The notes: generated by a model from the letters alone, not told the origin. A DNA stretch of 64,000 nt from JAIVGV01 sp036389335 (GCA_036389335.1 DASVQC010000046.1:26230-90229); one strand, 5' to 3'; shown: positions 46,437 through 56,822, counted from the stretch's first letter. Numbers and translations: made by a program.

Positions 46437-49010
46437 TCATTCGTATCTGAGCGCCGTCATCGGATCGACCCGCGTGGCGCGGCGCGCGGGGACGTAGCAA
46501 GCCGCCGCCGCGACCGACAGCAGGAGCAACGGGGTCGCGACGAAAGTCAGCGGATCTGCCGGCCCCACGCCGTACAACATCTGCGTCAGGCTCACCAGAT
46601 ATTTCGTCAGCGCGTACGAGCCCGCGACGCCGAGCGCGACGCCGGCGAGCGTCAGGGTCATGCCTTGGCGCAGCACCATCTTCAGCACGTCGGCGCGGGT
46701 CGCGCCGAGCGCCATGCGGATGCCGATCTCCTTGGTGCGCTGCGCGACCGACCACGTGAGCACGCCGTACATCCCGACGGCGGCGAGCCCCTGCGCGAGC
46801 AGCCCGAAGAAGCTCAAGAGCTTGGCGAAGAAGCGCTCCATCGAGAGCGTCTCGTCGGCCTGCGCGAGCTGCGTCTTGAAGTTGCTGGGCGGCAGGTCGG
46901 CGTCCACCCCGCGCACGGCTTCGCGGATGGCGGCGACCGCCGCGGTCGGCTCGGTCGCCGTCCGCACCTCGAAGGTCACCGCGCCGACGCTCGACAGCGT
47001 CTGCGCCCACGGCAGGTAGGCCGTCGGCTTGATCTCGTCGCGCTGGCTCGCGTACTTCGTGTCCCTGGAGACGCCGACGATCTCGATCTCGTCCGACTTG
47101 TCGGGGTCGAACCCGAAGCGTCTGCCCACGGGGTTGTCGCCCCCGAAGAAGCGGCGCGCGAACTCCTGATTCACGACGGCGACCTTCGGCGCGCGCTCGT
47201 CGTCGCGCGCGACGAGGCTGCGCCCGGCGAGGAGCGGAATCTGCATCGTCTCCAAAAAGTTTTCGCGCACGCGGAGGAGGTACACGTCGCCGGTCGGCTT
47301 CGCCTTGTCCCCGCCCCCGGCGGCCTTCGCGCCGCCCAGCCAGAAATCGCTGTCGCTCTCGCTCTGCGACAGCAGGGCGTCGCGCGAGAAGGTGACCGAC
47401 TCGACGCCGGGCACGGCTTCGAGGCGCTCGAACATCCGGCGGTAGAGGGCCGCCAGCCGCGCGTCCTTGTAGCCGATGAGGTTGGGATCGACGTCGAAGA
47501 GCAGCAGGTTGCGCGCGTTGAACCCGGTCTCGACCCGTTCGAGGTTGATGAGCGTGCGCAGCATGAGCCCCGCGCCGACGAGCAGCAGGAGCGAGACGGC
47601 CACCTGACCGACGACCAAGGATTTCGTGAGCAGCGAGCGCGCGGCGGCCCCCGACCCGCGCGCGCTCTCCTTCAGCGCGGGCGTCAGATCGACGCGCGTG
47701 GCGCGCCACGCGGGCGCGATGCCGAAGACGACGCCGGTCAGCAGCGACAGCCCGAGCGTGAAGCCGAGGACGCGCAGATCGAGACGCGGATCGAGCGAGC
47801 CCATCCCGCGCCCGCCCCAGTCGCCCACCGACAGCAGGCCGTCCTTGATCCAGAAGGCGAGCAGCACGCCGAGCGCGCCGCCGACCGCGGCCAGCAGCAC
47901 GCTCTCGGTCAGCAGTTGCCGGACGAGGCGCGCGCGGCTCGCCCCCAGCGCCAGCCGCACCGCGATCTCGCGCTGCCGCGTGGCCGCGCGCGCCAAGAGC
48001 AGGTTCGCCACGTTGGCGCACGCGATCAGGAGCACCAGCCCGACCACGCCCAGCAACAGGTAGAGCGGTCGCCGGTAATACTGGCGCGTGTTCATCTCGC
48101 CCTGCGAGCCCGGCGTGGCGACGAGCTGCGGGTAGCTGTCCGGATCGAGCGCCGCCGACCCCTCCTGCCCCTGCGCCCGCGCCTTCGCGGCGCGGTGTTC
48201 GAGCACGGACTGGAGGAAGAGGCCGCCGAGGCTCGCCTGCGCCTGCTCGGGCGTCGCGCCGGGTTTGAGCCTGCCCATCACGCGCAGCCACCAGATGCCG
48301 CCGCGGGCCATCCGCGAGCGCTCGGCGCTGACCTGCGGCTCCCACGCCAGCGGGATCGCAACGTCGAACGACGTGCCGACCTGCATCGTCCCGTCGAAGC
48401 CCGGCGGGGCGACGCCGACGACCGTGAACGCGACGCCGTTAAGATTGATCGGAGCGCCGACGACCGCCGGGTCGCCGCCGAAGCGCCTCTGCCAGTAGCG
48501 GTGGCTGAGGACGGCGGCGGGCGCGGCCGAAGCCTTGTCGTCCTCGTCCGTGAGCGTGCGCCCGACGGTCGTGCCGACGCCGAGCCCCGCGAAGTAGTTG
48601 CCCGACACCGCCTGCCCGCGCGCCACGTCCACGCGCCCGCCCGCGTTCACGTTCAGCGTCACGCCGCCGTAGGCGAACACGTCGGAGAGCGCGTCCGGCT
48701 TCTGCGCGCGGAACATCGCGTAGGTCTGGAAGGGGAACGACGTGCGGACGCGGCGGCCCGAGGCGTCGAGGTTGGTGTTGCCGGTGTAGCCGCCGGGGCT
48801 GAAGTTCGTGTTCGCCGCCGACTGGAACAGCACGAGCCGGTCGGGTTCTTTGACCGGCAGCTTTTTCAACAGCACGGCGTCGACCACGCTGAACAGCGCG
48901 GTGTTCGCGCCGATCCCCAGCGCCAGCGAGACGACGGCGACGGCGGTGGAGCCGGGCGCTTTCGCCAACACGCGCGCGCCGTAACGCAGGTCTTGCCAGA
49001 GAGTCCTCAT
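46437..49010 (-). CDS. ADOP-family double-FtsX ABC permease (ADOP-13, subgroup B, enlarged)
   Basis: At 857 residues, the longest copy. The extra residues are mainly in periplasmic domain 1: a Gly/Asn-rich stretch SPGGYTGNTNLDASGRR near residue 75, and a helical, charged insertion HRAAKARAQGQEGSAALDP near residue 265. Subgroup B traits are VSGNYFAGLGV and REIAVRLALGASRARLVRQ. The second coupling motif is TKEIGIRMALGA. GAGGTGA lies 5 bases before ATG 49010. The enlarged periplasmic part suggests a different substrate or adaptor contact (inference). Confidence 0.94.
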   Translation of the reverse strand: MRTLWQDLRYGARVLAKAPGSTAVAVVSLALGIGANTALFSVVDAVLLKKLPVKEPDRLVLFQSAANTNFSPGGYTGNTNLDASGRRVRTSFPFQTYAMFRAQKPDALSDVFAYGGVTLNVNAGGRVDVARGQAVSGNYFAGLGVGTTVGRTLTDEDDKASAAPAAVLSHRYWQRRFGGDPAVVGAPINLNGVAFTVVGVAPPGFDGTMQVGTSFDVAIPLAWEPQVSAERSRMARGGIWWLRVMGRLKPGATPEQAQASLGGLFLQSVLEHRAAKARAQGQEGSAALDPDSYPQLVATPGSQGEMNTRQYYRRPLYLLLGVVGLVLLIACANVANLLLARAATRQREIAVRLALGASRARLVRQLLTESVLLAAVGGALGVLLAFWIKDGLLSVGDWGGRGMGSLDPRLDLRVLGFTLGLSLLTGVVFGIAPAWRATRVDLTPALKESARGSGAAARSLLTKSLVVGQVAVSLLLLVGAGLMLRTLINLERVETGFNARNLLLFDVDPNLIGYKDARLAALYRRMFERLEAVPGVESVTFSRDALLSQSESDSDFWLGGAKAAGGGDKAKPTGDVYLLRVRENFLETMQIPLLAGRSLVARDDERAPKVAVVNQEFARRFFGGDNPVGRRFGFDPDKSDEIEIVGVSRDTKYASQRDEIKPTAYLPWAQTLSSVGAVTFEVRTATEPTAAVAAIREAVRGVDADLPPSNFKTQLAQADETLSMERFFAKLLSFFGLLAQGLAAVGMYGVLTWSVAQRTKEIGIRMALGATRADVLKMVLRQGMTLTLAGVALGVAGSYALTKYLVSLTQMLYGVGPADPLTFVATPLLLLSVAAAACYVPARRATRVDPMTALRYE

Positions 49011-49026
49011 CTATTCACCTCGGGGC

Positions 49027-49108
49027 AGAGGTCAGAGGCTAGAGGTCAGAGGTTAGAGGTTAGTAAGAAATGTTTTTACTGACCTCTGACCTCTGACCTC
49101 TGACCTCT
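49027..49108. repeat. Heptad palindrome, GAGGTCA type (ADOP-13/14 junction)
   Basis: Left arm 49027-49065 has five units plus AGTA. Right arm 49077-49108 has four exact complements of GAGGTCA; its last base is also the first base of the ADOP-14 stop codon (read TGA on the minus strand). The loop is 11 bases. Confidence 0.89.
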
Positions 49109-51510
49109 CATTCGTAGCGTAGAGCGATCATCGGATCGACTCGCGTCGCGCGGCGCGCCGGCAGGTAGCAGGCGAGGAGCGCGACCGACGTGAGCAGCAG
49201 CGTGATCCCGGCGTAGGTCAGCGGATCGGTCGCGCTCACGCCGAAGAGCAGGCCGGACATGACGCGCGTCAGCGCGAACGAGCCGGCGAGCCCGAGGCCG
49301 ACGCCGAGGAGCGTCAGGCCGAGCCCGCCGCGCACGACGAGCCGCACCACGTCGCGGCGCTGCGCGCCGAGCGCCATCCTCACGCCGATCTCGTGCGTGC
49401 GCTGCGTCACCGAGTAGGAGATGACGCCGTAGATGCCGACCGCCGCGAGCAGGAGCGCGACCGAGGCGAAGCCGCCGAGCAACGTCGTGCGGAAGCGCTG
49501 CTGCGCGACCGACTCGGAGAGCACGTCGGCCATCGTGCGGATCGTGGAGACGGGCTGATCGCGGTCTATCGCCGCCACCTGCTGGCGCACGGCGGAGGCC
49601 AAGCCCGCCGGATCGGACGCGGTGCGCACGACCAAGTTGTTGTTGCTCACCTTGAGCGTCGGGACGTACATCATCTGGTAGACGCCCGCGTCGAGAGACC
49701 TGTGGCGCACGTCGGCCACCACGCCGACGATCTCGTAGGGCGCTTTCCCGTCGGTCTCGATCACGAGGTGCTTGCCGACGGGGTCTTCGTCGGGGAAGAA
49801 CGAGCGCGCGAGCGTCTCGTTGATGACCGTCACCTTCGCGTCCGCGCGCGCCTCCTGCTCGGTGAAGCCGCGACCGCGCAGCAAGGGGATGCTCATGGCG
49901 CGGAAGTAGCCGTGGTTGGTGCGGCGGAAGTCGGCGGTGACCTGCTCCTTGGAGTCCTGCGGCGGGTGTTCGGCGACGGTGAAGTAGGTGTCGTTCGGCT
50001 GGCCGCTCAGCGGCAGCTCCGAGATCGTGCCGACGGCTTCGACGCCCGGCAGCGCGGCGACGCGCTGCTGTAGCTCGTCGAAGAACTGCGCGCCCTGCTC
50101 CGGCTTCGCGTACTTCGAGCGCGAGAGGCTGATGCGCGTCGTCAGGACGCCGCGCGCGTCGAAGCCGGGGTTGACCTGTTGGAGCCCGACGAAGCTTCGG
50201 ATCAGAAGCCCCGCGCCGACCAGAAGCATCAGCGCGAGCGCGACTTCGGCCACGACCAGAGACGAGCGCACGCGGTTGTGGCGCGCGCCCGCGGAGCTGC
50301 GCCCGCCCTCCTTCAAGACCTCGTTCAAATCGGGCTTCGAGGCGCGCAGCGCCGGGAACAGTCCGAAGACCGCGCCCGTCAAGACCGACACCGCGAGCGT
50401 GAAGCCGAGCACGCGCGCGTCGACGCCGACCTCAGCCGCGCGCGGGACGTTGCCCTGCGCGAGCGAGACCAGCGCGTCCACGCTCCACATCGCCAGCAGC
50501 ACGCCGACCGCGCCGCCCGCGAGCGAAAGCAGCAGGCTCTCCGTCAAAAGTTGCCGCACCACGCGCCCGCGGCTCGCGCCGAGCGCCGTGCGGATCGCGA
50601 TCTCTTTGTGGCGCGCCGTCGCGCGCGCGAGCATCAGGTTGGCGACGTTGGCGCACGCGATCAAAAGCACGAAGCCGACCGCGCCGAGCAGCACCCAGAG
50701 CGACGTGCGGACGTTGCCGACGACCTGCTCCTGCAGCGGGACGAGGTTCAAACTCCAATTCGTGTTCGACTCCGGGTACTGCTGTTCGAGCCTGCGCGCG
50801 ATGGCGTCGGTCTCGGCCTGCGCCTGCGCGGCGGTGACGCCCGGCTTGAGCAGCCCGACGGGGCGGAGGAAGTGCGCGCGGCGCACCTTCATCTCCGGGC
50901 TGTCGAAGGAGAGCGGGGCCCAGATTTCCGTGCCCGCCGGGTACTGAAAACTCTGCGGCGCGACGCCGATGACGGTCGCGCCCTTGCCGTCAATCGTCAC
51001 CGTCTTCCCGACCACCGAAGGGTCTGCGCCGAAGCGTCGCTGCCACAGCCCGTAGCTCAAGACGACGACGGGCGCGCCGCTCGCCGTACGCTCCTCTTCG
51101 GGGTTGAAGGCGCGACCGAGGAGCGGCTGGACGCCGAAGGCGCGGAAGTAGTTGGTCGTGACGAGGTAGCCCGTCAAACGCTCCGGCTCGCCCGCGCCCG
51201 TCAGGTTGAGCGGGAACGACACGGAGGTGGAGGCGGCGAACTCCTCGAACGAGCTGCTCTGCGCGCGGTAGTCGACGAAGTCGGCGGGCGAGACGCTGGC
51301 GCGCGGGTTCGACCCGACCTTGCCGCCCACCCACACGAGCCGCGCCGCGTTCCTGTAAGGCAGCGGGCGCAGCAAGACCGCGTTGACCACCGAGAAGATC
51401 GCGCTGTTCGCCCCGATGCCGAGCGCGAGCACCAGCACCGCCGCCGCCACGAACCCCGGCGACTTCCACAACCCGCGCACGCCGTAGCGTATGTCCTGCC
51501 ATGTGCCCAT
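49108..51510 (-). CDS. ADOP-family double-FtsX ABC permease (ADOP-14)
   Basis: 800 residues from ATG 51510; an ATG three bases upstream is too close to the GAGGTGA site. It starts MGTWQDIRYGVRGLWKSPG, one residue shorter before the first helix than most copies. Coupling motifs are KEIAIRTALGASRGRVVRQ and THEIGVRMALGA, followed by VVRLVVRGGLGL, with Gly-Gly where most have Gln-Gly. The C-terminus is DPMIALRYE. The gene ends inside the palindrome. Confidence 0.94.
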   Translation of the reverse strand: MGTWQDIRYGVRGLWKSPGFVAAAVLVLALGIGANSAIFSVVNAVLLRPLPYRNAARLVWVGGKVGSNPRASVSPADFVDYRAQSSSFEEFAASTSVSFPLNLTGAGEPERLTGYLVTTNYFRAFGVQPLLGRAFNPEEERTASGAPVVVLSYGLWQRRFGADPSVVGKTVTIDGKGATVIGVAPQSFQYPAGTEIWAPLSFDSPEMKVRRAHFLRPVGLLKPGVTAAQAQAETDAIARRLEQQYPESNTNWSLNLVPLQEQVVGNVRTSLWVLLGAVGFVLLIACANVANLMLARATARHKEIAIRTALGASRGRVVRQLLTESLLLSLAGGAVGVLLAMWSVDALVSLAQGNVPRAAEVGVDARVLGFTLAVSVLTGAVFGLFPALRASKPDLNEVLKEGGRSSAGARHNRVRSSLVVAEVALALMLLVGAGLLIRSFVGLQQVNPGFDARGVLTTRISLSRSKYAKPEQGAQFFDELQQRVAALPGVEAVGTISELPLSGQPNDTYFTVAEHPPQDSKEQVTADFRRTNHGYFRAMSIPLLRGRGFTEQEARADAKVTVINETLARSFFPDEDPVGKHLVIETDGKAPYEIVGVVADVRHRSLDAGVYQMMYVPTLKVSNNNLVVRTASDPAGLASAVRQQVAAIDRDQPVSTIRTMADVLSESVAQQRFRTTLLGGFASVALLLAAVGIYGVISYSVTQRTHEIGVRMALGAQRRDVVRLVVRGGLGLTLLGVGLGLAGSFALTRVMSGLLFGVSATDPLTYAGITLLLTSVALLACYLPARRATRVDPMIALRYE

Positions 51511-51525
51511 CATTCACCTCGGAGT

Positions 51526-51594
51526 AGAGGTTAGAGGTCAGAGGCTAGAGGTCAGTTAGGAACTTCTTTTACTGACCTCTGACCTCTGACCTCT
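51526..51594. repeat. Heptad palindrome, GAGGTCA type (ADOP-14/15 junction)
   Basis: Left arm 51526-51556 has four units and right arm 51571-51594 only three, with a 14-base loop TAGGAACTTCTTTT, so the left arm has one unit more than it can pair. Confidence 0.88.
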
Positions 51595-51599
51595 CTTGT

Positions 51600-54014
51600 T
51601 CATTCGTATCTGAGAGCGATCATCGGATCGACTCGCGTCGCGCGGCGCGCGGGGACGTAGCAGGCCAGCGTCGCGACGGCGGCGAGCAGCAGCGAGCCCG
51701 CGGCGAAGGTCAAGGGATCGTTCGGCCTCACGTCGTAGAGCAGCCCCGACATGACGCGCGTCAGGGCGAGGGCGCAGACGAGCCCGGCGGCGAGCCCGCC
51801 GAGCGTCAGGCGCAGGCTTTGGACGAGGATCAGCCTGAGCACGTCGCGGCGCTGCGCGCCGAGCGCCATGCGGACGCCGATCTCGTGCGTGCGCTGCGTG
51901 ACGTGGTAGGCGGTGACGCCGTAGATGCCGACGAGGGCGAGCAGCAAGGCGACCAACGCGAACGCGCTGATGAGCAGCATCGACGAGCGGCGGCGCGCGA
52001 TGGAGGCGGCGAACACCTCGTTCATCGTCTTGACGTTGTAGACGGGCAGGGTCTTGTCGAGCGACTGGACGGCGGCGCGCGCCGCCGGGGCGAGGCCCGC
52101 CGCGTCCGCGTCGCCCGCGCGCACGACCAGCGTCATGCTGCTCCACGTCGCGTCCTGCGCGTAGGGGATGTACATCTGCGCGCCCGCCGGCGTTTCGAGC
52201 GAGGGGCGCGTGTCGCCGACGACGCCGACGATCTCGCGCATGAACTTCTCGTCCGCCGCCAACATGATCCGCTTGCCCACCGGGTTCTCGCCCGCGAAGT
52301 GCAGGCGCGCCGCCGTCTCGTTGATGATGATGACGGGCGGCGACTGATCGGTGTCGCGGTCGGTGAAGGCGCGACCGGCGGTGACGGGGATCTGCATCGT
52401 GCGGAAGTAGTCGGGCGTGGCGAGGTAGAAGGCGGCGTTGACCGACTCTTCGGGCGTCGCGGGGCGGCCCTCGTGGATGAAGGAGCGGCCCACGCCGAAC
52501 GAGTCGCCGCCGAGCGGCAGCGTCAGAACCGCCCCCGCTGACTGCGCGCCGGGCAGGGCGGCGAGTCGCTCGGTCGCCTGACGGAAGAAGTCACGCTTCT
52601 GCTGATCGGTCGGGTACTTCGCGGGCAGCAGCGAGAGTCGCATCGCGAGCACGCCGTCGGGGTTGAAGCCGGGGCTCACGTCGCGCAGGCGTATGAAACT
52701 GCGGACGAGCAGGCCCGCGCCCGCGAGCAGCATGAAGGAGAGCGCGATCTCGGAGACGACGAGCAGCGAGCGCACGCGGTTGCGCCGCCCGCCTTCCGCG
52801 CCCGAGCGCCCGCCCTCTTTCAGCGTCTCGTTCAGATCGGCGCGAGACGCCTGAAAGGCGGGCGCGAGGCCGAAGATGAGCCCGGTCAGGAGCGTCGCTC
52901 CGAGCGTGAAGAGGAAGACGCGCGCGTCGGGCCTGATCTCGCCGAAGCGCGGGCTGTTGGCGGGGCTGACGGCGACGAAGAGATCGGTCATCCACACGCT
53001 TAAGAGCAACCCCGCCGCGCCGCCCGCAATCGAGAGCAGGAAACTCTCGGTCAGGAGCTGGCGCGCGATGCGCGCGCGCGACGCCCCGAGCGCCGTGCGC
53101 ACGGCGATCTCCTTGCGCCTCGCCGTGGCGCGCGCCAGCAGGAGGTTGGCGACGTTGGCGCACCCGATGAGCAGCACGAAGGCGACCGCGCCGAGGAGCA
53201 CGAGGAGCGTCGGGCGGAGCTTCCCGACCAACTGCTCGCGCATGTCCGTCACCCTCACGTTCCAGCCGCGGTTCGTGTCGTCGTACTCGGCGGCGAGGCT
53301 CCGGTTAATCGCGTCCATCTGCGCCTGCGCCTGCGCGAGAGTCACGCCCGGCTTCAGGCGACCGACGACATCGAGGTAGCGGTTGTTGCGCCGCTCCTTC
53401 GACGGATCGAGCGTGAGCGCGCTCCACATCTCGGTCTGCTCGGGGAAGTCGAAGCCCGCGGGCATCACCCCCGCCACGAGCGCGCTCTTGCCGCTCACCA
53501 TGACGCGGCTGCCGACGACGTTCGGGTCCGCGCCGAAGCGGCGCTGCCACAAGCCGTGGCTCAAGACGACGACGGGCTCGGCCCCCGCGCGCGCGTCCTC
53601 GTCCTGAAGGGCGCGGCCCATGAGCGGGCCCGTGCCGAGCACGCGGAAGAAGGAGCCGGTGACGGCGGCGCGGCGCACGCGCTCCGGCTCGTCGTTGTTG
53701 AGGAGCTGCGCCCCGCCCGTGACGAACGCCGCGAGCTGCTCGAACGACTGGTTCCGCTTCGTCCAGTCGTCGAAGTCGGGCGCGGACATGTTGCTGTCCG
53801 TGATCCCCTGCGGCTGGTTGAAGGCGGTCAGCCACACCAGCCGCTCCGACTGCGGGTAAGGCAGCGGGCGCAAGAGCACCGCGTTGACCACCGAGAAGAT
53901 CGACGTGTTCGCGCCGATGCCGAGCGCCGTCACGAGGATCGCGACGGCGGCGAACGCCGGGCTCTTCAGCAGCACCCGCGCCCCGTACTTCATGTCGCGC
54001 CAGATCGTCTCCAT
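51600..54014 (-). CDS. ADOP-family double-FtsX ABC permease (ADOP-15)
   Basis: 804 residues. Coupling motifs are KEIAVRTALGASRARIARQ and THEIGVRMALGA, preceded by 'YHVTQR'. The segment after is VLRLILVQSLRL, where a Ser replaces the Gly of 'QGM'. The start MRYGARVLLKSPAF follows METIWRD and the Trp-Arg-Asp variant of the usual WQD. GGGGTGAAGC precedes ATG 54014. 'GCANVANLLLARA' carries Gly for the first Ala. Confidence 0.94.
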   Translation of the reverse strand: METIWRDMKYGARVLLKSPAFAAVAILVTALGIGANTSIFSVVNAVLLRPLPYPQSERLVWLTAFNQPQGITDSNMSAPDFDDWTKRNQSFEQLAAFVTGGAQLLNNDEPERVRRAAVTGSFFRVLGTGPLMGRALQDEDARAGAEPVVVLSHGLWQRRFGADPNVVGSRVMVSGKSALVAGVMPAGFDFPEQTEMWSALTLDPSKERRNNRYLDVVGRLKPGVTLAQAQAQMDAINRSLAAEYDDTNRGWNVRVTDMREQLVGKLRPTLLVLLGAVAFVLLIGCANVANLLLARATARRKEIAVRTALGASRARIARQLLTESFLLSIAGGAAGLLLSVWMTDLFVAVSPANSPRFGEIRPDARVFLFTLGATLLTGLIFGLAPAFQASRADLNETLKEGGRSGAEGGRRNRVRSLLVVSEIALSFMLLAGAGLLVRSFIRLRDVSPGFNPDGVLAMRLSLLPAKYPTDQQKRDFFRQATERLAALPGAQSAGAVLTLPLGGDSFGVGRSFIHEGRPATPEESVNAAFYLATPDYFRTMQIPVTAGRAFTDRDTDQSPPVIIINETAARLHFAGENPVGKRIMLAADEKFMREIVGVVGDTRPSLETPAGAQMYIPYAQDATWSSMTLVVRAGDADAAGLAPAARAAVQSLDKTLPVYNVKTMNEVFAASIARRRSSMLLISAFALVALLLALVGIYGVTAYHVTQRTHEIGVRMALGAQRRDVLRLILVQSLRLTLGGLAAGLVCALALTRVMSGLLYDVRPNDPLTFAAGSLLLAAVATLACYVPARRATRVDPMIALRYE

Positions 54015-54031
54015 GCTTCACCCCATTCGGC

Positions 54032-54157
54032 GTGACAGGTAAGGCGGTCAGTAGTCCGTTGTCAGTAGTCCGTTGTCAGTGGTCAACTCGATCCGCATCC
54101 ATCTTTGACTACTGACTACTGACTACTGACTTTCCTTGTCGCCCGTCGCCCGTCGCG
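54032..54157. repeat. Nested heptad palindrome, GTCAGTA core (ADOP-15/16 junction)
   Basis: A degenerate copy of the element at 28448-28593. It shares GTGACAGGTAAGGCGGTCAG on the left and the loop TCGATCCGCATCC followed by (A/G)TCTTTGACTACTGAC on the right. Left units are partly eroded to GTCCGTT; right units are clean. The outer right arm uses GCCCGTC units. Confidence 0.86.
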
Positions 54158-56635
54158 TCATTCGTATCTGAGAGCGATCATCGGATCGACCTTCGTCGCG
54201 CGGCGCGCGGGGAGCAGGCACGACAACAGTGCGACGCCCGCGAGGAGGAGGGCGACGCCGCCGTAGGTGAGCGGGTCGGTCGCCTTCACGCCGAAGAGCA
54301 GCGTGGACATCGCGCGCGTGATGAGGAACGAGCCGAGGAGCCCGACGCCGACGCCGACGAGCGTCAGCTTCATCCCCTGCCGGATGATCATCCGGAGCAC
54401 GTCGCCGCGGTTCGCGCCCAAGGCCATGCGGATGCCTATTTCGTGCGTGCGCTGCGTCACCGAGTAGGCCATCACGCCGTAGATGCCGAGCGCGGCGAGC
54501 ACGAGCGCGGTCGAGGCGAAGAGGCCGAGCATCCACGTGGCGAACTTCTGCGGCGAGATCGTGGAGGCGACGATCTGGTTCATCGTCTGCACCGCGGAGA
54601 TCGGCTGGTCGGGATCGATCTCGCGCACCGCGCTGCGGATCGAGGCGGTCAGGGCCGTCGGGTCGCCCGCCGCGCGCACGGCGAGCGACGCCCCGCGCGG
54701 GAAGGTGACGGGCTGCCCCTGCGCGAGCGGCGAATCGACCGGGATGGGGAGCTGGAAGAACGGGCGGTACAGCTCGACGCGCGCCGTCTCGTTCGGCCCG
54801 TAGTAGCGCAGGTGCTTGACGACGCCGACGATCTGCATCCACGGCGGCGGCGGGAGCCCGTTCTGCGGGGGGCCGCCGCCGAGGCGGATGCGCTTGCCCA
54901 CCGCCGACTCGTTCGGAGAGAAGCGGGCCGCCATCATCTCGTCGATGATGGCGACGCGCGGCGAGCCCTCGCGATCCTGCTCGGTGAAGTAGCGGCCCTC
55001 GACGAGCGGCATCTCCATCGCCTTGAAGTATTCCGGGCTCACGGCGAGGTTGACGGCGACCGTCACGTCCTTGGTGTCGGTCACCTCCTGCCCCTCGAAC
55101 GTCACGCCCGACTCGATGCCGCCGTTCATCGGCAGCCCGATGGTCAAGCCCGCCGCCTCGACGCCCGGCAGCGACTTCACGCGACCGAGCAGGTCGTTGA
55201 AGAAGTTTTCGATCTTCGCGTTCTCCTTGTAGCGCGCCTCGGGCAACGCGACGCGCAGCGTCAGCACGCGGTCGGGCTCGAAGCCCAGCTCGGCCTGCCG
55301 CAGGTTGAGGAAGCTCTTGACCAGCAGCCCCGCGCCCACCAGCAGCAGCAGCGAGACGGCGACTTCGGCGACGACGAGGAAATTCCTGACGCGGTGTCGC
55401 GCCGCGCCCTCGCTGCCGCCGCGCCCGCCGTCCTTCAGCGTCTCGTTCAAGTTCGACTTCGATATCTGGATCGCGGGCGCGAGCCCGAAGAGGAGGCCGG
55501 TGAGGATCGAGGCGACGATGGTGAAGGAGATGACGCGCGTGTCGAGGCGGATGTTGTTGAGGATGATGTTCGGCACGTCGTTCGAGACCGCCGCCATCAG
55601 CGCGTCCACGCCCCACGTCGCCAGGAGCAGGCCGAGCGCGCCGCCCGCGAGCGAGAGCAGCAGGCTCTCGGTCAGCAGTTGGCGGATGATGCGCGTGCGG
55701 CCCGCGCCGAGCGCCGTGCGGATGGCGATCTCCTTCGTGCGCGAGGCGGCGCGCGCGAGCAGGAGGTTCGCCACGTTCGCGCACGCGATGAGCAGGACGA
55801 AGGCGACCGCTGCCATCAGGATGAGGAGCTGCGAGCGGATGTTCTGCGTCGCCTGATACTGCAGAGAGGTGAGCGTGAAGCCGTTGCCGGAGTTGGTCTT
55901 CGGGTACTCCTGCGCGAGCCGCTCGGCGACGCCGCGCATGTCGGCGCGCGCCTGCTCCTCGGTCACGCCGTTCTTCAAAAGGCCGACGACGTAAATGCCG
56001 GGGTGGCTGTCGCGCTGCTGCATCCGGTCGGCGCGCAGGCCGAGCGGCACCCAGATGTCGACGGGCGACTGCCACTCGAAGCCCTGCGGCAGGATGCCGA
56101 CGACGGTGTAGCTCTCGTTGTTGAGCGTGAGCTGCTGGCCGAGCGCGGCGGGGTTGCCGCCGAAGCGGCGCTGCCACAGCCCGTGGCCGAGGATGACGGT
56201 CTTCGCGCCGCCCGGACTGTCCTCGTCCGCCGTGAAGTTGCGGCCCTGCGCGGGCGAGACGCCGAGCGCGTTGAAGAAGCCCTGCGAGACCTCGCGCGCC
56301 GTGAGCCGTTCGGGCTCGCCCGCGTTCGTCAGCACGAAGGCGTTGGAGCGGAACGCCGCCAGCTCGTCGAAGGAGTGCGCCTGGGCCTTCCAGTCCTGAA
56401 AGTTGGGGTAGGAGACCGACATGTTCGGCACCTGCTGGCTCCACTCCGAGAGGAAGACCAGCCGGTCCGCGGTCTTATAAGGGAGCGGGCGCAGGAGCAC
56501 GCCGTTGACGACCGAGAAGATCGCCGAGTTGGCCCCGATGCCGAGCGCGAGCGCGAGGATCGTCACCACGGCGAAGCCCGGACTCTTCACCAGCACGCGC
56601 ACCCCGAAGCGGATGTCCTGCCACAATTTTCCCAT
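54158..56635 (-). CDS. ADOP-family double-FtsX ABC permease (ADOP-16)
   Basis: 825 residues from ATG 56635, with GGAGG 6 bases upstream; a GTG directly before it would give one more residue. Coupling motifs are KEIAIRTALGAGRTRIIRQ and THEIGIRMALGA. Periplasmic domain 2 has a Gly/Pro-rich insertion LGGGPPQNGLPPPPWMQ and an extended loop with PIPVDSPLAQGQPVTFPRG, which accounts for its length. The C-terminus is DPMIALRYE. Confidence 0.94.
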   Translation of the reverse strand: MGKLWQDIRFGVRVLVKSPGFAVVTILALALGIGANSAIFSVVNGVLLRPLPYKTADRLVFLSEWSQQVPNMSVSYPNFQDWKAQAHSFDELAAFRSNAFVLTNAGEPERLTAREVSQGFFNALGVSPAQGRNFTADEDSPGGAKTVILGHGLWQRRFGGNPAALGQQLTLNNESYTVVGILPQGFEWQSPVDIWVPLGLRADRMQQRDSHPGIYVVGLLKNGVTEEQARADMRGVAERLAQEYPKTNSGNGFTLTSLQYQATQNIRSQLLILMAAVAFVLLIACANVANLLLARAASRTKEIAIRTALGAGRTRIIRQLLTESLLLSLAGGALGLLLATWGVDALMAAVSNDVPNIILNNIRLDTRVISFTIVASILTGLLFGLAPAIQISKSNLNETLKDGGRGGSEGAARHRVRNFLVVAEVAVSLLLLVGAGLLVKSFLNLRQAELGFEPDRVLTLRVALPEARYKENAKIENFFNDLLGRVKSLPGVEAAGLTIGLPMNGGIESGVTFEGQEVTDTKDVTVAVNLAVSPEYFKAMEMPLVEGRYFTEQDREGSPRVAIIDEMMAARFSPNESAVGKRIRLGGGPPQNGLPPPPWMQIVGVVKHLRYYGPNETARVELYRPFFQLPIPVDSPLAQGQPVTFPRGASLAVRAAGDPTALTASIRSAVREIDPDQPISAVQTMNQIVASTISPQKFATWMLGLFASTALVLAALGIYGVMAYSVTQRTHEIGIRMALGANRGDVLRMIIRQGMKLTLVGVGVGLLGSFLITRAMSTLLFGVKATDPLTYGGVALLLAGVALLSCLLPARRATKVDPMIALRYE

Positions 56636-56740
56636 CACAAACCTCCAGCGTTAGACGTTGACGTTGCGACGGGTCATGCGTCCCCAAGAGCGGGTGGGCT
56701 TCGCGCCTCGTTAAGACAATGACCCAACTTAAAACTTTTG

Positions 56741-56820
56741 GTGACGGGTGACAGGTGACGGGTGACAGGCAGGAATGATCTTCGGATTTGCCTGTCACCC
56801 GTCACCCGTCACTTGTCACT
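56741..56820. repeat. Heptad palindrome, GTGACAG type (ADOP-16/17 junction)
   Basis: 31 bp arms at 56741-56771 and 56790-56820 flank an 18-base loop. Units alternate GTGACGG and GTGACAG. Between this element and the ADOP-16 start lie about 100 bases of unrelated sequence, so this spacer (about 190 bp) could also hold a promoter, although I see no convincing one. Confidence 0.88.
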
Positions 56821-56822
56821 TC

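Noticed and set aside
56639..56740. Promoter before ADOP-16
   Set aside because: Some AT-rich sequence (TTAAAACTTTTGG) is present but I could not find a credible pair of promoter elements.
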